From Merdimmobilis hominis (GTDB lineage: Bacteria > Bacillota > Clostridia > Oscillospirales > Ruminococcaceae): a stretch of 64,000 nt of DNA. The notes beneath the pieces are model-generated. The model had not been told where the DNA came from. It searched no databases and worked only from the letters and a program-made list of their open reading frames with translations. Both the position numbers and the translations under genes were made by a program. Positions 40,697 to 48,546 of the stretch are shown here, piece after piece. The number at the start of each line of letters is the position of its first letter. The stretch's first letter is position 1. The stretch is from NCBI RefSeq assembly GCF_021109255.1, contig NZ_JAJODG010000002.1. One strand, written 5' to 3'.

Positions 40697-41644
40697 TTAA
40701 TATTGAAGCAAAAACTCCCCGTTTTTGATGATCTGCTGGTCGTCCAGGTAGAGGTCCGGCTTGAGGATAATGCCGTCCATGTGGCAGTCCGCCTTGTTGG
40801 TGCCCCCAAAAGAGGTGTTGGTGCCAAAGGCGATGTGGACGGTGCCGTAGACCTTTTCATCCTCCAGGATGATGCCGCAGAGGATGGCTTTCTCGTTGGT
40901 GCCGATGCCCAGCTCCCCCAAAGTGGCGTTGCGTTCATTCTTCAGGAGGATATCCAGCTTGCCCTCCTCATCCCCTTCGATCTTGGTCAGCTTGCCGTCT
41001 TTGACGGTGACCTTGAGGGGCTTTTTCAAGGTGCCCATGCCCACCATGGAGCCGTCGATAATCATCTCGCCGTTGGAGCCGTTCTCCACCGGGGCGATAT
41101 ACCCTTCGCCGGAGGGGAGGTTGCCGCTCTTGCCCGGCTCTTTGTAGACGCCGGGGCTGGGCACGCCGTCGCGGCCCCGCAGGTCCAGGGTCAGTTCGCA
41201 CCCCTCTTTGACGATGCGGGCGGTGGACGCCTTGGTCAGCAGCTCTGTGACAGCGGCAGTCAGCGCCTCCACCCGGGTGTAGTCGGCGGTCATAGCCCCT
41301 TTCTCAAACATCTCCTTGGTGATGTTTGGCATGGTGGCGATGCGGGCGCCCTGTTTCACCGCATTGATGCGGGCGTTGGTGTGGGTCAGGGATTTGGCGG
41401 TGGGGCAGAGGACGATGTCCGCCGCGGCCATGGCGGCAGCTACCGCCGCCGGGGGCTCCTCACCGGAGACCGATCGCTCCCCCATCACCATGAGCATGGC
41501 CTCGCAGCCCAGTTCCTTGGCCGCCAGGTAGATGGCGTTGCCGATTTCCAACTTGCTGTCGTCGGTGACGACCAGTACATTCTCCCCTGGCTTGGCCGCC
41601 ATGGAGGAGAGAAGGATGGATTTTGCGTTTTCAATCAAATTCAT
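40697..41644 (-). CDS. M29-like aminopeptidase family protein
   Basis: 315 residues. Residues 1-~130 have alternating strands and helices with a Rossmann-like character. The C-terminal half has metal-ligand motifs of the M29 aminopeptidase/NicX family: LGELGIGTNEKA (Glu), KVYGTVHIAFGTN (His) and NKADCHMDGII (His-x-Asp). Relatives include aminopeptidases and the dioxygenase NicX, so the reaction is not certain. It starts 18 bp after the AroM gene stop and is third in the DUF1177-AroM-M29 operon. Confidence 0.85.
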   Translation of the reverse strand: MNLIENAKSILLSSMAAKPGENVLVVTDDSKLEIGNAIYLAAKELGCEAMLMVMGERSVSGEEPPAAVAAAMAAADIVLCPTAKSLTHTNARINAVKQGARIATMPNITKEMFEKGAMTADYTRVEALTAAVTELLTKASTARIVKEGCELTLDLRGRDGVPSPGVYKEPGKSGNLPSGEGYIAPVENGSNGEMIIDGSMVGMGTLKKPLKVTVKDGKLTKIEGDEEGKLDILLKNERNATLGELGIGTNEKAILCGIILEDEKVYGTVHIAFGTNTSFGGTNKADCHMDGIILKPDLYLDDQQIIKNGEFLLQY

Positions 41645-41662
41645 GGGGTTGTCCCTCCGTTG

Positions 41663-42340
41663 TTAATAATCCAAAAGCTCCATCACCGCCCGGGCCAGGA
41701 TGGTCCGGGAGAGGATGACGTTTTTGCCGGTGATTTTTGCCACCATCCGCTTCATTTCAGCGGTGTAGCCAATGCAGTCCAAAAGAACCAGGTCGGCATC
41801 AGTTTTGGCAATCTCCCGGGCCGCTGCCTCCACCGCCTCCATCTCCCCATAGGGGGAAGCGGCGTAAGACTTGACCTCCAAGCCGTAACCGCCCCACTTC
41901 TTCTGGGACTGCTCCAGCTGCTTTTCGGAAGGGGTCACAGCAGCCAGCTTGCCGGCGCAGAGGACCGGCACCAGCCCGAAGAGGATCTGGTTGGGGAAGA
42001 TCAGCGGAACCTTGTGGCGGAAGTTGTCGGGGAAATCCCCGGTGCAGAAGAAGAGGATGAGCCGGACCCCTTCCTCCTCCAGCCTGTCGATGCACTGCTG
42101 CAAGCGGGGCAGCACATACCGCTCCGCAAAGGTGACGCTGCTTCCATCCTTAAGGCGGGAAACCAGCACATAGTCCCCTTCCTCGGGGACAAAGGTTTCA
42201 ATTTCCTCCCGGCTCAGTCCGTCCAGGCCTCCGGCTTCGATCAGTTCCACATTGGGGCCGAAAATTGGCCACAGGTCAGGGGTCACATCCACCCGGGGGG
42301 ACTGGCCCACCGTGATGGCCCCGATTTTAACCTTTTCCAT
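41663..42340 (-). CDS. AroM family protein
   Basis: 225 residues. AroM proteins begin with a strand and a KIGAITVGQSPR motif, present here at residues 4-15, and later have LILFFCTGDFP and LVLLDCIGYT segments reminiscent of Asp/Glu racemase-like folds. The biochemical role of the family is unknown. ATG 42340 follows AAGGAGG at 8 bp; a longer frame upstream covers the intergenic part. It is second in a three-gene operon. Confidence 0.9.
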   Translation of the reverse strand: MEKVKIGAITVGQSPRVDVTPDLWPIFGPNVELIEAGGLDGLSREEIETFVPEEGDYVLVSRLKDGSSVTFAERYVLPRLQQCIDRLEEEGVRLILFFCTGDFPDNFRHKVPLIFPNQILFGLVPVLCAGKLAAVTPSEKQLEQSQKKWGGYGLEVKSYAASPYGEMEAVEAAAREIAKTDADLVLLDCIGYTAEMKRMVAKITGKNVILSRTILARAVMELLDY

Positions 42341-42433
42341 GGGGTGTATCCTCCTTTTTTCCAGTAAATGCTTCCCCCCAGGGGAAACGGAAGAAGCCCT
42401 CCCCAGGGCGCACCCCGGGGAGGGCAATATGGT

Positions 42434-43375
42434 TTAGTCCCGGTTGCCCAGGGTCTGGATGTGGCTCATGGAGCCATACAATTTCTGGATGAGGGCGTAC
42501 TCCTTCTCGTCATAGAAGGCGCACTGGCCCTTGCCGAAGGATTTGGCGACCTCCAGCATAAAGCGGGCGGCCTCCTCGCAGTCGGTGAAGTGGCAAGCGC
42601 CGGTAGCACAGCCGGGGACGGCGGTCTCGGCGGTGATGGCCACACCTACAACCGGCGCCTTAGTGGCAGTGGAGGGCTGCAGGATGCTGTTCAGGTGGTA
42701 CAGGTCATTTCCGTAGGGGGTGATGTCCTGGGTGGTGATGGCAAAAACGGCAGGTAGCTCGCCGGTGGTGATCTGCATGATATCCAACAGGGCCTCACTG
42801 GTGCGCAGGATGTAGCCCTCCTTGACGGTGGGGGAAATGGCGAAGCCACGCTTGTTGATGATCCGGTTGCCCTTGGTGGTGTCCACGACCAAGATGGCGT
42901 CCAGCTCCTCGGTGACTTCTTCTTTGTTCACCATGGCCATGTTGACCGGGGAGCCCATAAAGGGGACGGGGATATGGGGCTGGGTGGGGGCGTCGGGGCA
43001 GACGTGGGTGGAGATGAAGACATCCCCTTCCAAGGTGTCGCCCTTGTTCTGCATATCCAAAATTTTAGCTGCCAGGGTGAGGGCCACCAAGGCGCCGTCG
43101 CCGTCAGAGACAAAGCCGGTCATCTCAGGCCGTGCGCCCAGTCCGCCCAGGCGGCCCAACAGGCCGATGGTGGGGGCGGTTCCGCCCACCGACTTGCCGT
43201 TTGTACCGGGGATGCGGATTTTAATCATCTTGGTGCTCCCCTTTTCGGTGGAGAGCTCTTTGATCTCGATGTTGGCGTCGGCGCGGATACCCCGCAGGTA
43301 GGCGGCGACTCCTTCGGCGCTGGCCTTGCTGTCGTCCAGAATGTCGTAGACTTCCATCAATTGTTTCAGCAGCAT
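42434..43375 (-). CDS. DUF1177 domain-containing protein
   Basis: 313 residues, soluble. It corresponds to DUF1177: MLLKQLMEVYDILDDSKASAE at the start, IRIPGTNGKSVGGTAPTIGL, SDGDGALVALTLAAKI and VFISTHVCPDAPTQPH. Family members sit beside AroM and peptidase or OPT-transporter genes, but no activity is established. Conserved Asp, His and Cys residues (HVCPDAP; GATGACHFTDCEEAA-like region) hint at a metal site. ATG 43375 follows AAAGGGAG; a longer frame upstream lacks a ribosome site. It is first in the operon, divergent from iadA. Confidence 0.88.
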   Translation of the reverse strand: MLLKQLMEVYDILDDSKASAEGVAAYLRGIRADANIEIKELSTEKGSTKMIKIRIPGTNGKSVGGTAPTIGLLGRLGGLGARPEMTGFVSDGDGALVALTLAAKILDMQNKGDTLEGDVFISTHVCPDAPTQPHIPVPFMGSPVNMAMVNKEEVTEELDAILVVDTTKGNRIINKRGFAISPTVKEGYILRTSEALLDIMQITTGELPAVFAITTQDITPYGNDLYHLNSILQPSTATKAPVVGVAITAETAVPGCATGACHFTDCEEAARFMLEVAKSFGKGQCAFYDEKEYALIQKLYGSMSHIQTLGNRD

Positions 43376-43643
43376 AATGGTTACTCCCTTTCTTTTTGTT
43401 GTCAAGTTTGCGCTGGATGGCGCAAGATCTTTGGTTGGTAGCTTCATGGTAGCACACCGCATACTTTTTTGCAATATTTCCTGCGTTTTTTCAGAATAAA
43501 TTTGCAATTCGGCCCATTTTTGGAGGAAAAAATTCTTGAGTGTGCTTTACATCCCTCATCAATTGTACTAAAATGGTGTTGTGAAATCAACAGGAATTTG
43601 GCGTCCTGAGCATTAAAAACAGAGGGAAAGAAGGAGTAATACC
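43376..43643. promoter_or_regulatory. Divergent control region of the DUF1177 operon and iadA
   Basis: AT-rich 268 bp. The plus-strand promoter TTTACA (43546-43551)-N17-TAAAAT (43569-43574) would drive iadA. A TTGCAA/TTTGCAA pair (near 43470 and 43502) is a possible regulator site shared by both directions. Confidence 0.55.
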
Positions 43644-44777
43644 ATGTTTAAACTCATTCGCGGCGCAGATGTCTACACCCCGGAACACATCGGCATCAAC
43701 GATATTTTGATCGCCGGAGACAAAATTTTAAAAATCGCCCCCCACATCGACTTCACCTATGAAGGGATGGAGATCATCAACGCCGCAGGTAAAAAAGCGG
43801 TCCCCGGCCTGATGGACCAGCATGTCCACATCACCGGCGGCGGCGGGGAAAGCGGCATGAAGAGCCGGGTCACCGAACTGTGCCTGGGCGACATCATCCA
43901 AAGCGGTGTCACCACCATCGTGGGCCTCTTGGGCACTGATTCCTTCACCCGCTCGGTGGAGAACCTGGTTGCCAAGGCCAAGGGCCTCAACGAGGAGGGC
44001 ATCACCACCTACTGCCTCACCGGCGCCTACGAGTACCCCTCCCCCACCCTCACCGGCCGGGTGGATAAGGACATCGCCTATATCAACGAGGTCATCGGCT
44101 GCAAACTGGCCATCAGCGACCACCGCTCCTCCCACGTCACCCGGCAGGAGCTGCTCCGCCTGGCCACCCAGGTCCGCTTGGGCAGCCTCATTGGCGGCAA
44201 ACCCGGCGTGCTTCACATGCACACCGGCAAGGGCAAAGGCGGCCTCCAAGACGTGATGGCCGTAGTGGAGGAGAGCAACGTGCCCATCAAGCACTTCCGC
44301 CCCACCCACGTGGCTAACTGTTTTGACGACGCCATCGCCTTTGCAAAGATGGGCGGCAACATAGACTTCACCTCCGGGGTGGAGACTTCGGAAGTGGCCA
44401 AAACCCTGGCCAAGGCCCTGGAGCTGGCCCCCCTGGATAAAATCACCCTCAGCTCCGACTCCAACGGCAGCATGCCCATCTGGAATGAGAAAAACGAACT
44501 GATCGGCATGGGTGTGGGCAAGATGGACACCCTCTACGGCTCCATCAAGGCGCTGATCACCGAGCAGGGGGTGGACATGACCACCGCCCTCAAGCTGGTC
44601 ACCGAGAATGTGGCCAAAGGTTTGGAGATCTATCCCCGCAAGGGTGCCCTTTTAGAGGGCAGCGACGCCGATGTCCTCCTCTTGGACAACAAGCTGGACA
44701 TCGACTCTCTCTTCGCCCAGGGCAAGGTGATGATGCTGGACAAAGAGATCAAGGCAAAGAGCTATTTCGGGCTGTAA
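43644..44777 (+). CDS. iadA: Isoaspartyl (beta-aspartyl) dipeptidase
   Basis: A dinuclear-zinc amidohydrolase (377 aa) that hydrolyses beta-aspartyl dipeptides arising from damaged proteins or storage peptides. Metal ligands: His60-x-His62 in LMDQHVHITGGGGE, the bridging Lys in GCKLAISDH, His in VLHMHTGKG, and Asp in LSSDSNGSMP; Glu69 is the substrate-ammonium contact. The length matches E. coli IadA. A creatininase-family gene follows 34 bp later and is probably co-transcribed. Confidence 0.94.
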   Translation: MFKLIRGADVYTPEHIGINDILIAGDKILKIAPHIDFTYEGMEIINAAGKKAVPGLMDQHVHITGGGGESGMKSRVTELCLGDIIQSGVTTIVGLLGTDSFTRSVENLVAKAKGLNEEGITTYCLTGAYEYPSPTLTGRVDKDIAYINEVIGCKLAISDHRSSHVTRQELLRLATQVRLGSLIGGKPGVLHMHTGKGKGGLQDVMAVVEESNVPIKHFRPTHVANCFDDAIAFAKMGGNIDFTSGVETSEVAKTLAKALELAPLDKITLSSDSNGSMPIWNEKNELIGMGVGKMDTLYGSIKALITEQGVDMTTALKLVTENVAKGLEIYPRKGALLEGSDADVLLLDNKLDIDSLFAQGKVMMLDKEIKAKSYFGL

Positions 44778-44811
44778 GCCGTCAACGAGAAATGTTAGGA
44801 GGTTTTCCATC

Positions 44812-45576
44812 ATGCGCTTGGAAGAAATCAGCTGGAAACAGGCAGAGCGGTATTTTGAGCGGAAGGACATCGCCGTCATCCCTGTGGGCAGCATTGAAAA
44901 CCACGGCTCCCAACTGGCTTTGGGCACCGATTACCTCATCCCCAAAAAGCTCACCGAATGGGTGGAGCGGGAATTGGATGTCCTCATCCTGCCCGGCGTG
45001 CCCTACGGCGTGGCCAACCACCACCAGGGTTTCCCCGGCACTATCAGCCTGGGGGAGGAAGGGCTTTACCTGGTGATGAGCAAAATCGTCTGGGCCCTGT
45101 ATGAGTATGGCATCCGCAAATTTGTCTTTTTAAACGGCCACGGCGGCAACGATGTGGTGCTCAACAAGCTGGGGCTGGAAATTGAGGACAACGGCGGCAT
45201 TTCTGCCCTCTTCAATTGGTGGCAGATCGCCGGGGAACTGAACCCTGCCTGGAAAGGCGGCCATGGCGGCGGCGAGGAGACCGCAGCCATGCTGGCCATT
45301 GATGAAAAGTATGTCCATATGGAGGACTACATGCCCCTTGTCCCCAACGACTTGAGCGAGAACCTGCCGGTTTCCAGCGTCAAGACCGTCCGGTTCAAAG
45401 GGGTGGATGTGATCATCCCCCGCCATTTCCAGAGCGTCACCGAAAGCGGCTGGTATGGCCCCGATGATCCCCGGGATGCCACCGCCGCCTGGGGAAATGA
45501 GATGCTGGATGCCACCGGCAAATACCTGTGCGAGTTCATCGCCGAGTTTGAAAAGGTGGAGCTTCCAAAGCTGTAA
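44812..45576 (+). CDS. Creatininase family amidohydrolase
   Basis: 254 residues. Creatininase-fold metal ligands: Glu29-x-His31 in PVGSIENHGSQLALGTD (with Asp40), His in FLNGHGGND, and Glu in GHGGGEETA. The family hydrolyses cyclic amides or formamides (creatinine, pterin-related and riboflavin-pathway intermediates). Its position behind iadA suggests a peptide- or imide-like substrate, but that is inference. It ends in a strong terminator. Confidence 0.92.
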   Translation: MRLEEISWKQAERYFERKDIAVIPVGSIENHGSQLALGTDYLIPKKLTEWVERELDVLILPGVPYGVANHHQGFPGTISLGEEGLYLVMSKIVWALYEYGIRKFVFLNGHGGNDVVLNKLGLEIEDNGGISALFNWWQIAGELNPAWKGGHGGGEETAAMLAIDEKYVHMEDYMPLVPNDLSENLPVSSVKTVRFKGVDVIIPRHFQSVTESGWYGPDDPRDATAAWGNEMLDATGKYLCEFIAEFEKVELPKL

Positions 45577-45582
45577 AAAGCC

Positions 45583-45612
45583 AAAAAGGAGCGGGCAAAA
45601 CCGCTCCTTTTT
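45583..45612 (+). terminator. Terminator after the creatininase-family gene
   Basis: Perfect 12-bp stem AAAAAGGAGCGG/CCGCTCCTTTTT with a 6-nt loop. Confidence 0.88.
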
Positions 45613-45643
45613 CCCTTTCCCCCTGGGTTCCGGCCGCCCCCGG

Positions 45644-45672
45644 TTGCAGCCCATCTCCGAAAATGCTATACT
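45644..45672 (+). promoter_or_regulatory. Promoter of the DUF2314/DUF2185 gene
   Basis: TTGCAG (45644-45649), 17-bp spacer, TATACT (45667-45672), ~38 bp before the ATG. Confidence 0.65.
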
Positions 45673-45709
45673 ACTGGATAGCCAACATAAGAAATTGAGG
45701 TGCCGCACT

Positions 45710-46345
45710 ATGTACGAAACATTTATCTTAGAAAACGCCCAAGAGCGCCACCAAGCCGACCCCCGCCACTTCCCCGTACCCTGCCAGGCGGATCTGGATG
45801 CCATCGGCCCGGAGAGCCTGGTGCAGCTGGTATTTGTCCTGCCTCAGGAGACCGCTGAGGGCTGCCGCGCCGAGCGGATGTGGGTGAAGGTCACCGCGCG
45901 GGAGGAAGACCGCCTGGGCGGCATTCTCGCCAACGAACCCCACTTCATTGAGGAGATCAAGCTGGGAGACCCCATCGCCTTTGAAGTGGCAAATGTGGCC
46001 GACATCTTCCGGGGGGACCCCTCCTATGACCGGGAGCTGATGTGCATCATCACCCGCAAGGCCCTGGAACAGGGGGAGATCAACTGGGTGACACGGGGCG
46101 AGCCGGTCAACGAGGTGGACAGCGGCTGGCAGCTCTTCTACGGCGATGAGGACGAGGAGTACCTTAACGACCCCAACAACGCCGCCCTCTTCCCCTTGCG
46201 GGAGATGCTGCGGATGGAACCGCTGCTGGACAAGGTGTTCGCTTCCCCTTCCCCTGCCTTTGCCTTCTACCCGGAGGTGAACGACTTCATCGACGCCCAA
46301 ACCTATGAAGCCCTGGGCCTCGCTGACCTGGAGGATGGGGAATAA
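45710..46345 (+). CDS. DUF2314 plus DUF2185 (Imm33-like) two-domain protein
   Basis: 211 residues. The middle part (MWVKVTAREEDRLGGILANE, IEEIKLGDPIAFEVANVADI) matches DUF2314, a barrel-like domain. The C-terminal part (INWVTRGEPVNEVDSGWQLF, YGDEDEEYLNDPNNAALFPL) matches DUF2185, also described as immunity domain Imm33. The pairing is seen in cytosolic proteins of unknown role, and no toxin gene is next to it. ATG 45710 follows TTGAGGTG; the longer frame upstream covers the neighbouring gene. It has its own promoter and terminator. Confidence 0.85.
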   Translation: MYETFILENAQERHQADPRHFPVPCQADLDAIGPESLVQLVFVLPQETAEGCRAERMWVKVTAREEDRLGGILANEPHFIEEIKLGDPIAFEVANVADIFRGDPSYDRELMCIITRKALEQGEINWVTRGEPVNEVDSGWQLFYGDEDEEYLNDPNNAALFPLREMLRMEPLLDKVFASPSPAFAFYPEVNDFIDAQTYEALGLADLEDGE

Positions 46346-46365
46346 CCCCCCTTATAAGCTGACTC

Positions 46366-46398
46366 AAAAAGCCGCCGGAACTGTCCGGCGGCTTTTTT
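46366..46398. terminator. Bidirectional terminator between the DUF2314 gene and the FMN lipoprotein gene
   Basis: AAAAAGCCGCCGGA/TCCGGCGGCTTTTT with an ACTG loop; T-runs on both strands. Confidence 0.9.
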
Positions 46399-46415
46399 GC
46401 TGTTGTATTTCCTGT

Positions 46416-47471
46416 TTACAAGGGGTCAACCACCAAGGTCTCTGTATCCCCCACCCGGGCACTATAGGATAAAATCCCCCCGGCCAGCAGCTTAAAATGG
46501 TTGGTGCTCACCGTTGCCCCAGCCACATTGTCCATAGCCACCACGTTCTTCCCCGCGTCTTCGAACAAGGCGAGGATTTCCGGGTTGTACTTTTGGGGAT
46601 AGGTCTCCGGTAGGCCCGCCCGCTTGTTGGCGCGGATCATCGTATCCTGAAAGTTTTTATCCTCGCTCTTCTTTTGGCCCTTTTCGTCCACTGCGTCAAA
46701 CTCCTCGATGGTGACCACGTTGTCCTGGATGGAGAGGATCACATAATCCTTCCAGCCGTGGTCAAAGTCCCGCATCTCCGCCCGGTAGGTGCCGTCTACA
46801 TACTGGCCGATGGTCTCCTCCTGGGCCAAGCGGAATTTTGCATTTTTCTCCGCCGTGGCATACAGGGTTTTAAAATTCTCCAGGGACTTGGTGGCCCCAG
46901 TCACCCCGTCCATTTTCTCCAGGCTCCCGGCCTCCTCAAAATTTTTGACAATAGCCGGCAGGAAGACATTGGGCCCATACAGTTTAGCAGTCCGCATCTC
47001 CTCACTGAGGGCTTGGTCGGCGGATTTCAGCTCTCCCGCCTTATTTTTGCCGTCAAACTCCACCACTGTGAGGGTGTCCTCGGTGGCGGTGAGGATAAGG
47101 TATTCAGCGTAGTCCTCCTCCGGCTTCTCAGCCCGGACGGTATAGGTGCCGGGGCTGTATAGCGGCAGGCGGTAGTGGCTGGTGTCGCCGGAACGGGCCC
47201 GGGCCTCCAGCAGTTCCTGCTTCATTGTCTCCTGGAAAGAGGCAGGCGCCCCCTGGGGCGGGACGTATTCCGCCACGGTGGGGTTGCCCTTCTCCACCGT
47301 CAGTTTGATGGAGCCGGAATTCCCGGCAGGGTCCTCCCAGCTTGCGGTGTACTCTCCATCCTGGAAGCCAGGCACGCTGCCCGAGGCTTCCCCGCCCTCC
47401 CGTTTGTTGCAGCCCACAAAGGTTGTCAGCAGCAGCGCGGCCAAAAACGCCGCCATCCAATTTCGATTCAA
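46416..47471 (-). CDS. FMN-binding domain lipoprotein, two tandem domains
   Basis: 351 residues. A lipoprotein signal peptide ends at TTFVGC (Cys21). Two FMN-binding-type domains follow. The first ends in MDGVTGATKS, which fits the covalent flavinylation motif (S/T)GA(S/T)x(S/T); the second has DNVAGATVSTN, where the first Ser/Thr is Ala, so attachment there is doubtful. Such proteins carry electrons outside the membrane in flavin-based extracellular electron transfer or respiratory chains; the flavin transferase ApbE is not in the window. TTG 47471 with GGGAG upstream is chosen because the ATG 15 bp later would lose the basic signal-peptide start. Confidence 0.87.
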   Translation of the reverse strand: MNRNWMAAFLAALLLTTFVGCNKREGGEASGSVPGFQDGEYTASWEDPAGNSGSIKLTVEKGNPTVAEYVPPQGAPASFQETMKQELLEARARSGDTSHYRLPLYSPGTYTVRAEKPEEDYAEYLILTATEDTLTVVEFDGKNKAGELKSADQALSEEMRTAKLYGPNVFLPAIVKNFEEAGSLEKMDGVTGATKSLENFKTLYATAEKNAKFRLAQEETIGQYVDGTYRAEMRDFDHGWKDYVILSIQDNVVTIEEFDAVDEKGQKKSEDKNFQDTMIRANKRAGLPETYPQKYNPEILALFEDAGKNVVAMDNVAGATVSTNHFKLLAGGILSYSARVGDTETLVVDPL

Positions 47472-47516
47472 AGCGCAATTCTCCCTTTTTACATGGTTTC
47501 CCGAATTTTGGGCGCA

Positions 47517-47562
47517 AAAAAGCGCGTATCCCATTTCATACAAAATAGTATACACGCTTTTT
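47517..47562 (-). terminator. Terminator after the GrpB-family gene, overlapping the next promoter
   Basis: A 13-bp stem (AAAAAGCGTGTAT with ATACGCGCTTTTT, one G-T pair) followed by Ts on the minus strand. The -10 of the FMN lipoprotein promoter lies in its 5' arm. Confidence 0.7.
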
Positions 47563-47576
47563 GGCGAATTTGGCAA
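47548..47576 (-). promoter_or_regulatory. Promoter of the FMN-binding lipoprotein gene
   Basis: TTGCCA (47571-47576), 17-bp spacer, TATACT (47548-47553), minus strand. Confidence 0.65.
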
Positions 47577-47607
47577 GGGTATCCCCTTTTCTTTTTCCAA
47601 ATGGGCC

Positions 47608-48171
47608 TCAACAGGGTTCATTTTTCCCTTGATCCCTTTGCCCCGCTCGCCAAGTGTGGGCCTCTTGCAGCAACAGGCGGATCAGCTCCTGCTTCCCCGC
47701 CGTATAGCCGTTTCGATTATCCGAAAACTCCGCAGCCAATTCCTTCTTGCAGCGGTCATATTGCCATGCTTTTTGAGGAAAGCAGGTGAGATAATCCCGG
47801 AAATTGACATAATTCTCCCACGCCTCTCCGCCCCATTGTACAACGTGGATGTGGTGGGTGCGCAGGTCCTTCTCAAAATCCCCCATGACAAACAACAGCT
47901 GCCCAGGGGCATCCTCCCCCCGGAACACCACGCCGCACTGTTCCAAAGCGCCCCGGTAGGGGAGCACATCTTTTAAATCCCGGACGCCCACTACAAGATC
48001 CAGTATAGGCTTTGCACAGATAGCGGGGATAGACGTGCTGCCAACGTGCTGAATATCAACGGCCGCATCCCCTAGAATCTGCCACAGCTCCGCCGCGGTA
48101 TCCCCGGCTTTTGTTGCCCACTCCTCTTGGTGGGGGAGCAATTCCACCTTTCCCCTTTTTAAGCCCAGCAT
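47608..48171 (-). CDS. GrpB family protein (nucleotidyltransferase-like fold)
   Basis: 187 residues. GrpB/UPF0157 signature: LLPHQEEWATKAGDTAAELW, IQHVGSTSIPAICAKPILDL with the nucleotidyltransferase-like Ser/Asp, and THHIHVVQWGGEAWENYVNF followed by the RDYL motif. The family is fused to CoaE in some bacteria, but its reaction is unknown. It stands between the aro operon and the FMN lipoprotein, with a terminator directly after it. Confidence 0.9.
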   Translation of the reverse strand: MLGLKRGKVELLPHQEEWATKAGDTAAELWQILGDAAVDIQHVGSTSIPAICAKPILDLVVGVRDLKDVLPYRGALEQCGVVFRGEDAPGQLLFVMGDFEKDLRTHHIHVVQWGGEAWENYVNFRDYLTCFPQKAWQYDRCKKELAAEFSDNRNGYTAGKQELIRLLLQEAHTWRAGQRDQGKNEPC

Positions 48172-48223
48172 AAAAGCTCCTTATTCTGCCGATAAGCCAT
48201 TCTCCACAAAGGACAGCCTCCCG

Positions 48224-48508
48224 CTATCCTTCTTTCGGAGGCTCCATCCCCAGCAGCTGGTACTGCCGGTCTTTGCTCACCTTCATCAGGGTGGCGTACA
48301 GCTCCCGTGTGCCCTCTTTCAGGTGGGCGGGGGCCCGGGAGGCCATCTTTTCTAAAATCGCCGCCTCCCGCTCTGGGTGGAACACCGGGAGGTTGTTTTT
48401 CTGTTTGTAATCCACCACCTGCTCCACCACTTCCATCCGGCGGAGGAACAGGGCGAGGATCTGGGAATCAATGTCGTCAATCTGAAGGCGTAGCTCATTC
48501 AAATCCAT
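48224..48508 (-). CDS. Chorismate mutase (AroQ type)
   Basis: 94 residues, all helical. LNELRLQIDDIDSQILALFL with an active-site Arg, the KQKNNLPVFHPERE segment with Lys and Arg, and the third helix make the AroQ fold. It converts chorismate to prephenate, the branch point to Phe and Tyr. It is the third gene of the aroA-aroC-chorismate mutase operon, starting 39 bp after the aroC stop. Confidence 0.94.
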   Translation of the reverse strand: MDLNELRLQIDDIDSQILALFLRRMEVVEQVVDYKQKNNLPVFHPEREAAILEKMASRAPAHLKEGTRELYATLMKVSKDRQYQLLGMEPPKEG

Positions 48509-48546
48509 GGCAGGTCTCTCCTTATTGATATGGGAATACTTCTATC

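Noticed and set aside
45455..45709. N-terminal extension of the DUF2314 protein
   Set aside because: The open frame overlaps the end of the creatininase-family gene and a terminator; a promoter and ribosome site place the start at 45710.
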